From Melioribacter sp. (lineage in GTDB: Bacteria > Bacteroidota > Ignavibacteria > Ignavibacteriales > Melioribacteraceae), in assembly GCA_003155655.1 (NCBI GenBank), contig PMDS01000105.1, positions 1 through 64,000 of the forward strand: DNA of 64,000 nucleotides. The letters are read 5' to 3'. Below are positions 9,420 to 18,773 of the stretch, in pieces. The notes under the pieces were generated by a model. It ran no database searches. It saw nothing but the letters and a program-made list of their open reading frames with translations, and was not told the origin of the DNA. The position numbers and the translations under genes were made by a program. Positions within the stretch are counted from its first letter, which is position 1, and each line of letters opens with the position of its first letter.

Positions 9420-10979
9420 ATGAGTTTAATAAATAAAACAACTTTTGATTCGTACAAGATCAACGGAATTCTAAAATCGGGTGGAATGGCCACGATTTAT
9501 GACGCGTTCGATAGCAAAAACAGAGAACGAATTGCACTTAAAATCATTCATGATAGTTTGTCATCACAAAGCGACTTGGCGAGCAAATTTCTCCGAGAAG
9601 GTGATATTCTGGAGAAACTGCAAAATGATGAGTTGTATAACACAAGCTACCCTATAGTTAGAGTAAAGAGGCATTCACGTGAAAATAATGATCCTGATGG
9701 AACAGCTTTTATCGCTCTTGAATTTTTAAAAGGAATTGATTTACAGGATTTTCTTTTACAATTGCACCTAAAATCTCATAAGCTCAACCTAATTGAAGCA
9801 ACACAAATAATTTTACAAGTTGCGAAAGCTTTAACTGTATGCCACAGAAGAAATATTTGGCACCGGGACTTATCTCCGGATAATATATTTTTATTACAAG
9901 AAGGAGCTGAAAAAGGGGAGTATAGAATTAAACTCATTGATTTTGGAGTTGCAAAATTCGAATTCCTGGGTACGGATTCTTTAGGTGGTGCACTTTTTGG
10001 AAAACCACCCTATATGTCTCCTGAACAATGCCAAAGTAAACCGGTTGATGGAAGGTCGGATATCTATTCTTTAGGGATGATTTTTTTCACACTTCTTACA
10101 GGTACCCCTCCTTTTATAGCAGATAATCCAATCGAAGTATTGAAAATGCATGTTGAAATGCCGCTTCCTCCGATTCCAAATTCAGTACCTATAGAATTAC
10201 AAAATATCGTTAAGAAAATGTGTGAAAAAGATGTTTCTTCAAGATATCAGAAGATTGAAGAATTAGTGACTGATCTTGAAAAAATGATTCTGAATTTACC
10301 CGTTGAGCAATTAACAGATTCCAGTTTTAGCATTATTAAAGAAAAATCAAAAATTACTAAGAAGGATGATAGAAAATCTTTTACTTTTCACAGATTAAAA
10401 AAAATTTCAAAACCGAAGAAAGAACCAGAAGCCTCAAAGTCTAAGATAGTATTTAAAATAAATTTACCTTCTAAAATAGCTGCGATAGTGCTAATTCTTA
10501 TTGTTGTTAGTTTAATTTTAATACAACTTTTTCGAGTTAATAATGTAACAATAGGAAAATTAGAAGTCTTTCCTTCCCAAATTATACAATATAAATCTTT
10601 GGGTATAACGGAAAAAGAATATCTGTTTAAAGCAAAATTAAGTTCACTTCCAATAAACGGTTCTTCTGAAGAAATAGATTTTCTTTTTCAAAAAAGAGGA
10701 GATACTTTCTATAAACTAAAGATAAGTAATGGTAGTATCTTCTTGTTAAAATTAACTAATAATAATGAGGAATTAGTTGCTGTCGCCAATAAAAAAATAA
10801 ATAATCCAGGTGAATTATTAATACATTCTATCCATGGCAGGATTTATATTTATTATAACAGAGAAGGACTATTTAGCCAACCGATTCAAAATACTTTAAG
10901 CATTTCCAAGTCTGAAATAAGTGTTCTTTCACTGTTAACAAATTCTACAACAATAAATTGGGAGATTGAAAATCTATGA
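9420..10979 (+). CDS. Transmembrane Hanks-type Ser/Thr protein kinase
   Basis: The kinase domain occupies about residues 12-293. Catalytic residues are present: K41 in A-L-K-I-I, the H-R-D-L-S-P-D-N loop with D150, the D-F-G motif with D174, and the M-S-P-E-Q (APE equivalent). The glycine loop is degenerate (K-S-G-G-M-A-T). A basic juxtamembrane linker leads to one membrane helix at about 350-372, and about 145 residues follow outside the membrane without PASTA repeats. The periplasmic part may be a lectin-like or concanavalin-like sensor, but I cannot confirm it. It sits immediately after PP2C, and its end overlaps the next gene by ATGA, implying translational coupling. Confidence 0.93.
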   Translation: MSLINKTTFDSYKINGILKSGGMATIYDAFDSKNRERIALKIIHDSLSSQSDLASKFLREGDILEKLQNDELYNTSYPIVRVKRHSRENNDPDGTAFIALEFLKGIDLQDFLLQLHLKSHKLNLIEATQIILQVAKALTVCHRRNIWHRDLSPDNIFLLQEGAEKGEYRIKLIDFGVAKFEFLGTDSLGGALFGKPPYMSPEQCQSKPVDGRSDIYSLGMIFFTLLTGTPPFIADNPIEVLKMHVEMPLPPIPNSVPIELQNIVKKMCEKDVSSRYQKIEELVTDLEKMILNLPVEQLTDSSFSIIKEKSKITKKDDRKSFTFHRLKKISKPKKEPEASKSKIVFKINLPSKIAAIVLILIVVSLILIQLFRVNNVTIGKLEVFPSQIIQYKSLGITEKEYLFKAKLSSLPINGSSEEIDFLFQKRGDTFYKLKISNGSIFLLKLTNNNEELVAVANKKINNPGELLIHSIHGRIYIYYNREGLFSQPIQNTLSISKSEISVLSLLTNSTTINWEIENL

Positions 10980-11506
10980 TCTGCAAGAAAAATTTCTCTG
11001 TATTATTATATATTATTGGCTTGATTAGTTTCTTTTTAATTGGATGTTCGTCTACCGATATTGAGAAAAATAATATTGTAAGCCAAACGAGTGATAAAAC
11101 TACAGATAATTCGGTTAATGATGAATTGCAGACATATATTCTAAGATTAACTGGAAAAATCGTATATAACAGCGACTCGACTAAAGCTATTCCTGATGCA
11201 ACTATTAAAATAAAACTTACCCCTAAAAGTGAAACATTACGTCCAATCGGTGGAGAAATTTCACCTAAAAAAGGCGCTTTTCAATTTACCGGTCTTCACG
11301 CTGATAACTATGATATTTGTATTTCAAGGCAGATCACTGGTGATAAATTTGAAGTACTTAGATGCCAGGGACTTTTAATTAACAGGCTGTCTAGTTTTGT
11401 TAAAATTATTATTCCTGATGACAAACTAGAGTTAAGTACTCAAGGGGATCAAACCGACAAAACTCAACCCATGTTTATAGGACCAACAATAATTATTGTG
11501 AAATAG
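10976..11506 (+). CDS. Small lipoprotein with carboxypeptidase-regulatory-like domain
   Basis: This 176-residue protein has a lipoprotein signal ending L-I-G-C-S near residue 24. After a short linker comes a beta-sandwich of carboxypeptidase-regulatory/CNA-B style (G-K-I-V-Y … I-P-D-A-T-I-K-I … F-Q-F-T-G-L-H-A-D-N-Y-D-I). Its start overlaps the kinase stop by 4 bp. It may be a periplasmic partner of the kinase's external domain. That is inference from position only. Confidence 0.8.
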   Translation: MICKKNFSVLLYIIGLISFFLIGCSSTDIEKNNIVSQTSDKTTDNSVNDELQTYILRLTGKIVYNSDSTKAIPDATIKIKLTPKSETLRPIGGEISPKKGAFQFTGLHADNYDICISRQITGDKFEVLRCQGLLINRLSSFVKIIIPDDKLELSTQGDQTDKTQPMFIGPTIIIVK

Positions 11507-11510
11507 ATCT

Positions 11511-12974
11511 ATGATAAAACCAAAAAGTAATACAGTCATTAATCTAATAGTAGTATTATTATCAACATTTGTTCTATTTGTAAGATGCGGCTCTCAAGAT
11601 GTTGAGGTTAAATTGCTTACATCCAATTATAAGCCTATTACAAAAGATGTAAAAATATTTGTTAACGGCAAAGAAATGAAAATAGCTAATAATTCGGATA
11701 TTATGATAATTAAGGATGTTGATGGAAATGTGCCTGCATCAATCGAAATAATGACCAAGGATTATTATAGTTATAAATTTATCTCTTCTTTTGCAAGTAA
11801 TCGCAAAATTGAATTCTATTCCAATATTGTTTCTACGGATGATAATGATCTATTAAATTATAATAATTATTTTGATATTGATCTCAAACGAATAGATTTT
11901 CAAACGACAAATGTTTCTAAGAGTTCTCAGAATATAATTCACTTTACTGCTCATGAAACAATCAACATAGTCACAAATCTTTCGGGCAATGACGCTAAGG
12001 AATTTGTATTGACTTCAGATGGCAATAAAAAAATAAATTCTGGCCAGGTACTTTCTATTCCTATAGAATTTCGTCCAACAGCAGAAGGTGAGAAGCAAGC
12101 ATCTCTTTCATTCGGGATAACAGTAAACAACAGCTTGCATCAATTCTCGATTCCAATTGTTGCAAATGCTGTTGCCAAAGAAATAGAAATTCAAGAGCCT
12201 AAAATTGATATGTTAATTGATAACCAATCATTATATAACGGTTCGTCAATAAACTTTAACTCTATAAATACCTCTACATCGGATACTAAGAGATTTATAA
12301 TTAAAAATAGTGGAAATGCTTTGCTTAGAATTGAAGTCGCTTTTCAAAATAGTTCAGATGCTTTTTTATTAAATAATGGAAATAGTATAAAAACAACTGT
12401 CGAACCCGGTAAAGATTATGTAATAAATTTAGAATTTAATCCGAATCGTACTTCGGATTATAATAATCTCTTATTAATCAACACGAATGTAAATTCTAAT
12501 AAAAATATCAGCATTCAAATAATTGGCAAAGGAGTCGAATCAACTGTCGCTTTACGGGGTGATATTAGTACTGTTCCTAGTTTAATTCAAACCGGAAGAG
12601 ATGAATCGTTGAATCAAGCTCTTGCCATTTGCAATAATTTAATTGAAGATAATGCAAAGGACATTCGCGCCTACTTTTATAGAGGAAGAATATACTATAG
12701 AAGAGGAAACTGGAACTCGGCTAAATCTGATTTTGAAAAAGTAACACTTAATCAATCGCAATTTGGAAAATTATCTGAATCAGAATTACAAAAATTAGTT
12801 TGCGATTCATTTTATTATTATGCTTTATCGTGTTATCAAATCTTTCATTATAATCAAAGAGAAGATTTAAAAAGTACTGCAGTGAATGCATTGGAAGATT
12901 ATCTTTTAAATACTTGTTCATATGACAAATCAGGTATTCAGGAAAAATTAAGCGAAATAAAAAAAACTAAATAG
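11511..12974 (+). CDS. Envelope protein with choice-of-anchor-D-like beta domains and C-terminal TPRs
   Basis: This is a 487-residue exported protein. The hydrophobic leader ends F-V-R-C-G-S, which resembles a lipobox but with Arg at -1, so lipidation is uncertain. The middle holds at least two Ig-like segments of the ASPM/Hydin or choice-of-anchor D kind (I-P-I-E-F-R-P-T-A-E-G-E and I-N-L-E-F-N-P-N-R-T-S-D are the typical strand signatures). Residues from about 365 carry tetratricopeptide-like helices (A-Y-F-Y-R-G-R-I-Y-Y-R-R-G-N-W). It looks like a scaffold in the periplasm. It lies 4 bp after the preceding lipoprotein gene and 8 bp before the next gene. Confidence 0.78.
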   Translation: MIKPKSNTVINLIVVLLSTFVLFVRCGSQDVEVKLLTSNYKPITKDVKIFVNGKEMKIANNSDIMIIKDVDGNVPASIEIMTKDYYSYKFISSFASNRKIEFYSNIVSTDDNDLLNYNNYFDIDLKRIDFQTTNVSKSSQNIIHFTAHETINIVTNLSGNDAKEFVLTSDGNKKINSGQVLSIPIEFRPTAEGEKQASLSFGITVNNSLHQFSIPIVANAVAKEIEIQEPKIDMLIDNQSLYNGSSINFNSINTSTSDTKRFIIKNSGNALLRIEVAFQNSSDAFLLNNGNSIKTTVEPGKDYVINLEFNPNRTSDYNNLLLINTNVNSNKNISIQIIGKGVESTVALRGDISTVPSLIQTGRDESLNQALAICNNLIEDNAKDIRAYFYRGRIYYRRGNWNSAKSDFEKVTLNQSQFGKLSESELQKLVCDSFYYYALSCYQIFHYNQREDLKSTAVNALEDYLLNTCSYDKSGIQEKLSEIKKTK

Positions 12975-12982
12975 GCATAATC

Positions 12983-14839
12983 ATGGCCAATCAAAATATT
13001 AAATCTCTGTACACTGTAATAATGATCTTTCTTTTTATTTCTTCATTAGAATATTCTCAAACCGGTGAAGTAAGTAGAATTGATAAGCTTAAGAATACTA
13101 TTTCGAATAAGGAATTGAAATTAAAAGGAGAAATAAAAAACATATCAATCTGTACAAGCGATGAATCATTCATAGCATTTGAAGAGATTTCAGAAGGTAA
13201 TTTACATGATTTGTATATTTATAATAAAGATGCTCCATTTGAAAAGGATATAAATCCTTATAAAATAGTACCATTTACAAATCTGGAACCAGAAGATAAT
13301 GTTGTTAATAATGACATAAACTGGAGGCCTGTTAAGAGCCAAGATAATAAATCATGGTTTGCATTCGTATCCTCAGGGATAAATCAAAATGAAGATGTTT
13401 ATTTGGGCAATTTGACGGATAAAAATAATTTTATCAGGATTACAAAAAATGTTGGCAGTGATCAAAATCCACGATGGTCACCTGACGGGATGAAATTAGT
13501 TTATGTATCTGCTTCAACCGGTAAGGGGGATCTCTATTTAATTAAAGATATTCAGAAATATATTGATGAATTCGATGAAAAAGTTAAGAGAAGTAAAAAT
13601 TCAATTATTGATATGAGTGACAAAAAACATATACGATTGACAAAAAATGAAAATTTAGATAATTATCCATGCTGGTCGCATAATAGCCGCTACATAGTAT
13701 ACAGTGCATTAATAGAACAAAATTCTGAAAAGAACGAGGATCTCTATCTTTTAGATTTATCGAATTCAGATGAGGAACTAATTCCGATTAGAATTACAAA
13801 TACTCCAGATCGGTTTGAATATCAGCCTAGCTGGTCGCCGGATGACAGTAAAATAGCTTTCTATATTGCTACTAATTATGATTCTCAAAATGAAAGCGTA
13901 GCTGATATAGGTGTATTAAATTGGAATTCCATCTATAAAGTTGATGAAAGCGGTAAACCATATTTTAATGAAATCGATAAGAAAAGCTACACAATTCTCA
14001 CTTCTGTGAATTTCAAATCACAATATTATGGTCCCCGGTGGACTATTGATTCTGAACATTTATTATTTATTGAATCGAATGATTTAATTTCTTCACTCAA
14101 GAGCATCAACGTTAATACAAAAGAAGTTGATGATGATAATCCTATAATATTAAACAACTCAGGAGAATTGTTAAGAGAATTTGATGTTTATATCGGAGAC
14201 AATATTTATTCACGAAGGATTATTTTAAATAATTATAAAGAACATATTTATAATATTAAAATTGGAATACCGGTAGGAAAACTTTTTGAAGTACCTAAGA
14301 ATTCACCTGGTAATTCTAATTTTGAAAATGAAAAATCAAAAAATGTTACAACATTTTTAAAGCCCTCATTTATGATGGTAATGTACAACGGAGATGCTAG
14401 CGGGCATAATTTTCAAATGGGTCAGTCAATTGAATTAGGATGTGATTTGCCCACTAAATTCTTGATTTTTCAATTTGGTATCGGACTTGAATTTGGTGGC
14501 TTTTATGTAAGTAATGATGACTTAGAAATGATTGAAAGAATTAATTACTTCAGTGGAATTTTTGCAATTTATCTCTATAAAAAACCAATTTCACCTGGAT
14601 GGAAACTTTCTGAGATTTTTATTAATCTCCGTGTAGGATCAATTATGAATTCAAATATTATCAATAAAAAAATAATGGCGGGCATTGATTTAGGATTTTC
14701 ACTTAGTCTTTCTGATGAATTATTTTTAACACCTTATTTAACAATCTCAAATCTTGGAGCGAATATAGATCGAAAACCTGCTGCTGGAAAAGAAGATAAA
14801 ATATTAGGTTTTAATTTTGGACTAGGCTATGCTTTTTAA
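12983..14839 (+). CDS. TolB-like beta-propeller fused to a probable outer-membrane barrel
   Basis: This 618-residue protein has a signal peptide ending Y-S-Q (residue 26). Four WD40-like (PD40) blades are marked by N-P-R-W-S-P-D-G (~163), Y-P-C-W-S-H-N-S (~229), Q-P-S-W-S-P-D-D (~285) and G-P-R-W-T-I-D-S (~351). From about residue 450 the sequence alternates polar and hydrophobic residues with many glycines and ends G-L-G-Y-A-F with a terminal Phe, as in outer-membrane barrels. I infer that the propeller hangs into the periplasm from an outer-membrane anchor. It overlaps the next gene by 11 bp. Confidence 0.75.
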   Translation: MANQNIKSLYTVIMIFLFISSLEYSQTGEVSRIDKLKNTISNKELKLKGEIKNISICTSDESFIAFEEISEGNLHDLYIYNKDAPFEKDINPYKIVPFTNLEPEDNVVNNDINWRPVKSQDNKSWFAFVSSGINQNEDVYLGNLTDKNNFIRITKNVGSDQNPRWSPDGMKLVYVSASTGKGDLYLIKDIQKYIDEFDEKVKRSKNSIIDMSDKKHIRLTKNENLDNYPCWSHNSRYIVYSALIEQNSEKNEDLYLLDLSNSDEELIPIRITNTPDRFEYQPSWSPDDSKIAFYIATNYDSQNESVADIGVLNWNSIYKVDESGKPYFNEIDKKSYTILTSVNFKSQYYGPRWTIDSEHLLFIESNDLISSLKSINVNTKEVDDDNPIILNNSGELLREFDVYIGDNIYSRRIILNNYKEHIYNIKIGIPVGKLFEVPKNSPGNSNFENEKSKNVTTFLKPSFMMVMYNGDASGHNFQMGQSIELGCDLPTKFLIFQFGIGLEFGGFYVSNDDLEMIERINYFSGIFAIYLYKKPISPGWKLSEIFINLRVGSIMNSNIINKKIMAGIDLGFSLSLSDELFLTPYLTISNLGANIDRKPAAGKEDKILGFNFGLGYAF

Positions 14840-16295
14840 TTTGAAAAATATTTTAATTCTGTTAATAATATTTTCTAGTCTTGAGCAATTATTATTTGGG
14901 CAAGATAAAAATTTTTCTTCATTCAATGTTAGTAATTTATACGAAACTGGAATTAAAGAGAATAAAAAAGTTTTAATGTCAGGTGACCCTTCAAGAATCA
15001 AAGACTCTTATAAGCAATTGATGATACTATACAGATCGAATGCCGAATTTTATAGAATATTGGCGTACTCAGCTAGTGCAGTATCGAACAAATTTTATAT
15101 GGAGAGAATAAAAAATAAACAGTCTATCGGTAATTTTATTTATTTTTATCAGGGAATCGGTCAATTCTACCTTAAAGATTATTCGACTGCAATTAAATCA
15201 TTTCAGCTTTTTCTATCTAAAGAAAAACAACAAAGTAATTTAGGTAAAATCTGGCTTGGTGCAACTTATTATAAAACAGGTGATCAATCTGGGGCAGTGA
15301 AAATATGGAACACAATTTCGTTTGATGACGAAGCTACTATTAAATACGAGTTTATGAAGAAATATATCGAATTTACTTCAGCTTCAGAAAAACCCTTGCC
15401 TAATTTTAAAAATCTTCCAAATAGAGAAACTATTAAGGACATATTATTTCTCGAATTAAAATCAGATATTTCTGAAAAATGGAAAAGAGTTGAATATTTA
15501 TTGAATAAAATCGATCTATCCAAACCAGATTATTTGGAAAGAATTGCAAGCAAAGACTCAATAGATTATTATGATCCTATACAATTAGATGCAATCTCAA
15601 ATTCAATGAGCTATTTGTCATTCTATTATGCGAATCTATTTAACACATTAGCTGATATTAAAGAACAAAGCCAGGTTAACAGTCAGTTATACCGTAGTCT
15701 ATACTATTATGATTTTAAACAATATAATGAGGTTGTAAAAATTTTACAGGGTAATGGAGACCTTAACTCAAGAATTGTTTTAGCCAGTGCTACAGCTAAA
15801 TTAGGAAAGATTAGTGAAGCAAAAAGTATGATTGATAATTTAGTCAAGGAAACATCTTCTGATTTTAATAAAAAATCAGAATTGGGATACAAACTTCTTA
15901 GATATGAACTTGACAATATAGTAGATCCATTACCACTGGTAAAATATGCTTATTTAGATGCAATAAGGAGTAGTGAAAATGAATCTAAAATTCGTAAACT
16001 TTTTTTTAACTACGGATTTTGTATTCTTTTAAGTGGTAATTGCGAACAGGCATACAATATCTTACAGGGTGGAATAAACAAATCTCGATTTAATCTACAA
16101 TTTAATAGTCCAGAATATTGTTCCATTTTTGTGACTTCAATAATTCTTTGGGGTAACTATAGCATAATTGAATCTGAAGCATTTCCCGTGCTGAAATTAC
16201 TCTCAAATGAATTTTCTTCAGCACAGTATTTAATTAGTCCTGTATCCAAGATAGATAATCTATCAAGACCGCCAACTATTATAATTACTAAATAA
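14829..16295 (+). CDS. Periplasmic TPR-repeat protein
   Basis: This 488-residue protein has a signal peptide (hydrophobic core I-L-I-L-L-I-I-F, cleavage near F-G-Q). Helical repeats of TPR type are visible, for example Y-F-Y-Q-G-I-G-Q-F-Y-L-K-D-Y … A-I-K-S-F and W-L-G-A-T-Y-Y-K-T-G-D-Q. No catalytic motif is seen, and a role in protein-protein assembly is likely. It starts inside the end of the propeller-barrel gene and stops 2 bp before the ABC binding-protein gene. This position links the signalling half of the operon to the transport half. Confidence 0.75.
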   Translation: MLFNLKNILILLIIFSSLEQLLFGQDKNFSSFNVSNLYETGIKENKKVLMSGDPSRIKDSYKQLMILYRSNAEFYRILAYSASAVSNKFYMERIKNKQSIGNFIYFYQGIGQFYLKDYSTAIKSFQLFLSKEKQQSNLGKIWLGATYYKTGDQSGAVKIWNTISFDDEATIKYEFMKKYIEFTSASEKPLPNFKNLPNRETIKDILFLELKSDISEKWKRVEYLLNKIDLSKPDYLERIASKDSIDYYDPIQLDAISNSMSYLSFYYANLFNTLADIKEQSQVNSQLYRSLYYYDFKQYNEVVKILQGNGDLNSRIVLASATAKLGKISEAKSMIDNLVKETSSDFNKKSELGYKLLRYELDNIVDPLPLVKYAYLDAIRSSENESKIRKLFFNYGFCILLSGNCEQAYNILQGGINKSRFNLQFNSPEYCSIFVTSIILWGNYSIIESEAFPVLKLLSNEFSSAQYLISPVSKIDNLSRPPTIIITK

Positions 16296-16297
16296 AA

Positions 16298-17887
16298 ATG
16301 CAAAAAAAAATAATTACATTACTAATATTGATAGTATTTATTCAATGTCGACTTTTTCCCCAAGATCGTGGTGGAAAACTTATTTATGGGGAAGAAAGGC
16401 TTCCTAAATCTTTTGATCCATATAGTTATAACGATGATGAGGTAAATGTACGAATGTGTACGTTGTTATACCAGTCTCTCTTTGGTTATCAAAAGATGTC
16501 TAATAAACTTGTTGGTATACTGGCAAGTTCGTTTCAGCGGATTAATAATAATGAGGTTCAAATTGAGTTAATGAGAAATATAAAATGGTCAGATGGAGGA
16601 GAATTCAAATCTGACGATGTTATTAGTACGATTAAAGCAATAAATAAATCTTCAAGTTCATGGAAAAATTACATAAGTGTCTTTAGCTCGGTTGTTAAAA
16701 TTGATGAATATACTATTCGGTTTGTACTTTCAAGACCAATGATTGAAGAAAATGTGAAACGGGCATTGACTTTTAAAATATTGCCAAGCTATAAATTAAT
16801 TGACCTTCCTATAACTTCAAGCAGTGATATTGCTAAAAAATCCTATGGTACAGGATATTTTAAATATAGTTCGCGCAGAAATCAAGAAATAGAATTAAAG
16901 GCAAATAATTATTATAGAGATAGAGATAATCTCAAAAGGCCATATCTTGATTATATTGCCATTAATGCTCATTCTGACAAAAGTAATTTAATAGATCAGT
17001 TGAAAAATGGTGGAATTGATATTGTGGTCGATGTTCCTCCTTATAGATTGGCAGATATTGAAGCTGCTCGTTTCGATATAAAGCAGTATGAGAGTTTTTC
17101 TTTTAACTACATTGCAATTAATTTTAGAAATCCTATTCTCAGCGATTATTTAAAAGTTAGACAAGCTATTTATTACGGATTTGACAGGAAATCAATCGTA
17201 GATAATGTATATAATTCGAAGGCAACTTTAATAAATAGTCCTTATATACTGGATGCTGTTTACACACCGACAGATTTGGATAGATATGATTACGATGTTA
17301 AAAAAGCCAATATACTACTGGATGAAAGCGGTTTTAATATGAAAGATGCAAATGGATTCCGGTATAATGCTTCCGGACAAAAATTAGAGTTTAAATTGCT
17401 TTATAAGATAGTTGAGAATGATGAATATCGAGATAGAATTATTACTTCATTTAAAAGTGATATGGACAAATTGGGGATTAGAATTATTGAAAGGGCTGAA
17501 AATCTTGATAGCTACCTCCGTGTGTTAAAATATGATTTTGATTATGATTTAGCATTCGGAGAACTACTTTTTTCGAATGGTCTTAATTTCAGTCAATTAT
17601 TTCATTCCAAATTTATCGGCCTTGGGAATTACAATTTTATTGCATACAAAGAACCAAGAATAGATCGTGAGTTTGATAAGTTGGATAATAATTTAACAAT
17701 TGAAGAGTATCAGAATACAAATAAAAAAATTTCAAGAATTTTAAATACTCAAGTACCATACATTTTTTGCTGGTCTGTGCAAAAATATGCTGCAGCTAGT
17801 AAAGAGATCCCGAATTTTAAATCAACAATTACACCTTTCGGTTTTTTTGATTATGCACATGAACTTTACAAAAGAGAAAGTAATTAA
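16298..17887 (+). CDS. ABC transporter solute-binding protein, family 5 (OppA/DppA-like)
   Basis: This 529-residue periplasmic binding protein is of the peptide/nickel family. Features are a short signal peptide ending near L-F-P-Q, the opening E-R-L-P-K-S-F-D-P typical of SBP_bac_5 (normally x-x-L-D-P), then L-Y-Q-S-L-F-G-Y, A-S-S-F-Q-R and W-S-D-G-G-E-F-K-S-D-D-V. The length is normal for the family. Ligand specificity (peptides, nickel chelates or oligosaccharides) cannot be read from the sequence. Permease and ATPase genes follow directly, and the first permease overlaps its 3' end. Confidence 0.9.
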   Translation: MQKKIITLLILIVFIQCRLFPQDRGGKLIYGEERLPKSFDPYSYNDDEVNVRMCTLLYQSLFGYQKMSNKLVGILASSFQRINNNEVQIELMRNIKWSDGGEFKSDDVISTIKAINKSSSSWKNYISVFSSVVKIDEYTIRFVLSRPMIEENVKRALTFKILPSYKLIDLPITSSSDIAKKSYGTGYFKYSSRRNQEIELKANNYYRDRDNLKRPYLDYIAINAHSDKSNLIDQLKNGGIDIVVDVPPYRLADIEAARFDIKQYESFSFNYIAINFRNPILSDYLKVRQAIYYGFDRKSIVDNVYNSKATLINSPYILDAVYTPTDLDRYDYDVKKANILLDESGFNMKDANGFRYNASGQKLEFKLLYKIVENDEYRDRIITSFKSDMDKLGIRIIERAENLDSYLRVLKYDFDYDLAFGELLFSNGLNFSQLFHSKFIGLGNYNFIAYKEPRIDREFDKLDNNLTIEEYQNTNKKISRILNTQVPYIFCWSVQKYAAASKEIPNFKSTITPFGFFDYAHELYKRESN

Positions 17888-18770
17888 AGGAATTATTTTT
17901 GTTCTAAGAAATGCGGTTCATTTTATATCGTTGATCGTATTAACCTCATTTTTCAATTACTTATTAGTTTATTATTTCCGTTTTTCTAAAATCTATATCA
18001 ATAATGATATACCAGATACAGGCATAATTACATTATTTTCCTCTTTCTTTAGCTGGATATGGAGAATAATAATCTACCAGGATTTTGGTCAGTCATTAGT
18101 CAACAGCCAAACTGTAATGGAAAGATTAGATGGTAATGTTATTACATCTTTAATATTGGTCTTTGGGGCGATTATAGTTATTATCTTTATCTATCTTCCT
18201 ATAGCTTATTTTTCATTTATAAAAAATAAATTATATTTAAAAAAGATCTCAAAAGCATTTATTTTCCTTTCTAGTATTCCAATTTTAATTATGGCTATAT
18301 TAATTCGTCCGGTTTGGGTAAAATATTTTGGTGTCTCAAATTATGATGATGTTCTCTCATTTAATCAGTCTCTCAGCTATATTTTACCTGTCATACTAAT
18401 ATCCTTGGGAGATGGATTTGGAGGGGAACTCCTTAGACATTTGGAAGCTGTTTTTACATCTTTAAAAAAACAGCCTCATTTACTTGCCGTAATGGCACGA
18501 AATGCTAATTACGATAAACATATAATTCGTAGCGCGGCCGTTCCTGTTTTAAGTTTTCTGGGATCCAAGATTAGCAATATAATCAGCTCAACAATAATTG
18601 TTGAATTTGTTTTTTTTGGGAGGGGGCTAAGTTTGTTAGGTGTGAATGCAATAAATGACCATGATCAATATTTGACTATGGCAATTACTTTTATTCTTTC
18701 GTCATTTGTAATAATAATTTATCTCATTAATAAAATAGTTGTTGGATTAATCGATCCAAGATTAAAATAG
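17859..18770 (+). CDS. ABC transporter permease, OppB/DppB-like
   Basis: This is the inner-membrane permease of the peptide-type importer, with about six membrane helices. The C-terminal half carries the BPD_transp_1 coupling region (R-N-A-N-Y-D-K-H-I-I-R-S-A-A-V-P) and ends with the family hallmark L-I-D-P-R-L-K. The frame is open from 17787, but the ATGs at 17853 or 17859 give the normal N-terminus (M-N-F-T-K-E-K-V). I chose 17859, which overlaps the binding-protein gene by 29 bp. The OppC partner starts 3 bp after the stop. Confidence 0.88.
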   Translation: MNFTKEKVIKGIIFVLRNAVHFISLIVLTSFFNYLLVYYFRFSKIYINNDIPDTGIITLFSSFFSWIWRIIIYQDFGQSLVNSQTVMERLDGNVITSLILVFGAIIVIIFIYLPIAYFSFIKNKLYLKKISKAFIFLSSIPILIMAILIRPVWVKYFGVSNYDDVLSFNQSLSYILPVILISLGDGFGGELLRHLEAVFTSLKKQPHLLAVMARNANYDKHIIRSAAVPVLSFLGSKISNIISSTIIVEFVFFGRGLSLLGVNAINDHDQYLTMAITFILSSFVIIIYLINKIVVGLIDPRLK

Positions 18771-18773
18771 TAA

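Noticed and set aside
6728-10979. Type VI secretion regulatory module (PpkA/PppA/Fha)
   Set aside because: The kinase-phosphatase-FHA trio recalls T6SS threonine-phosphorylation genes, but no T6SS structural gene (TssB, TssC, ClpV, VgrG, TssM) is present, and the operon continues into an ABC importer.
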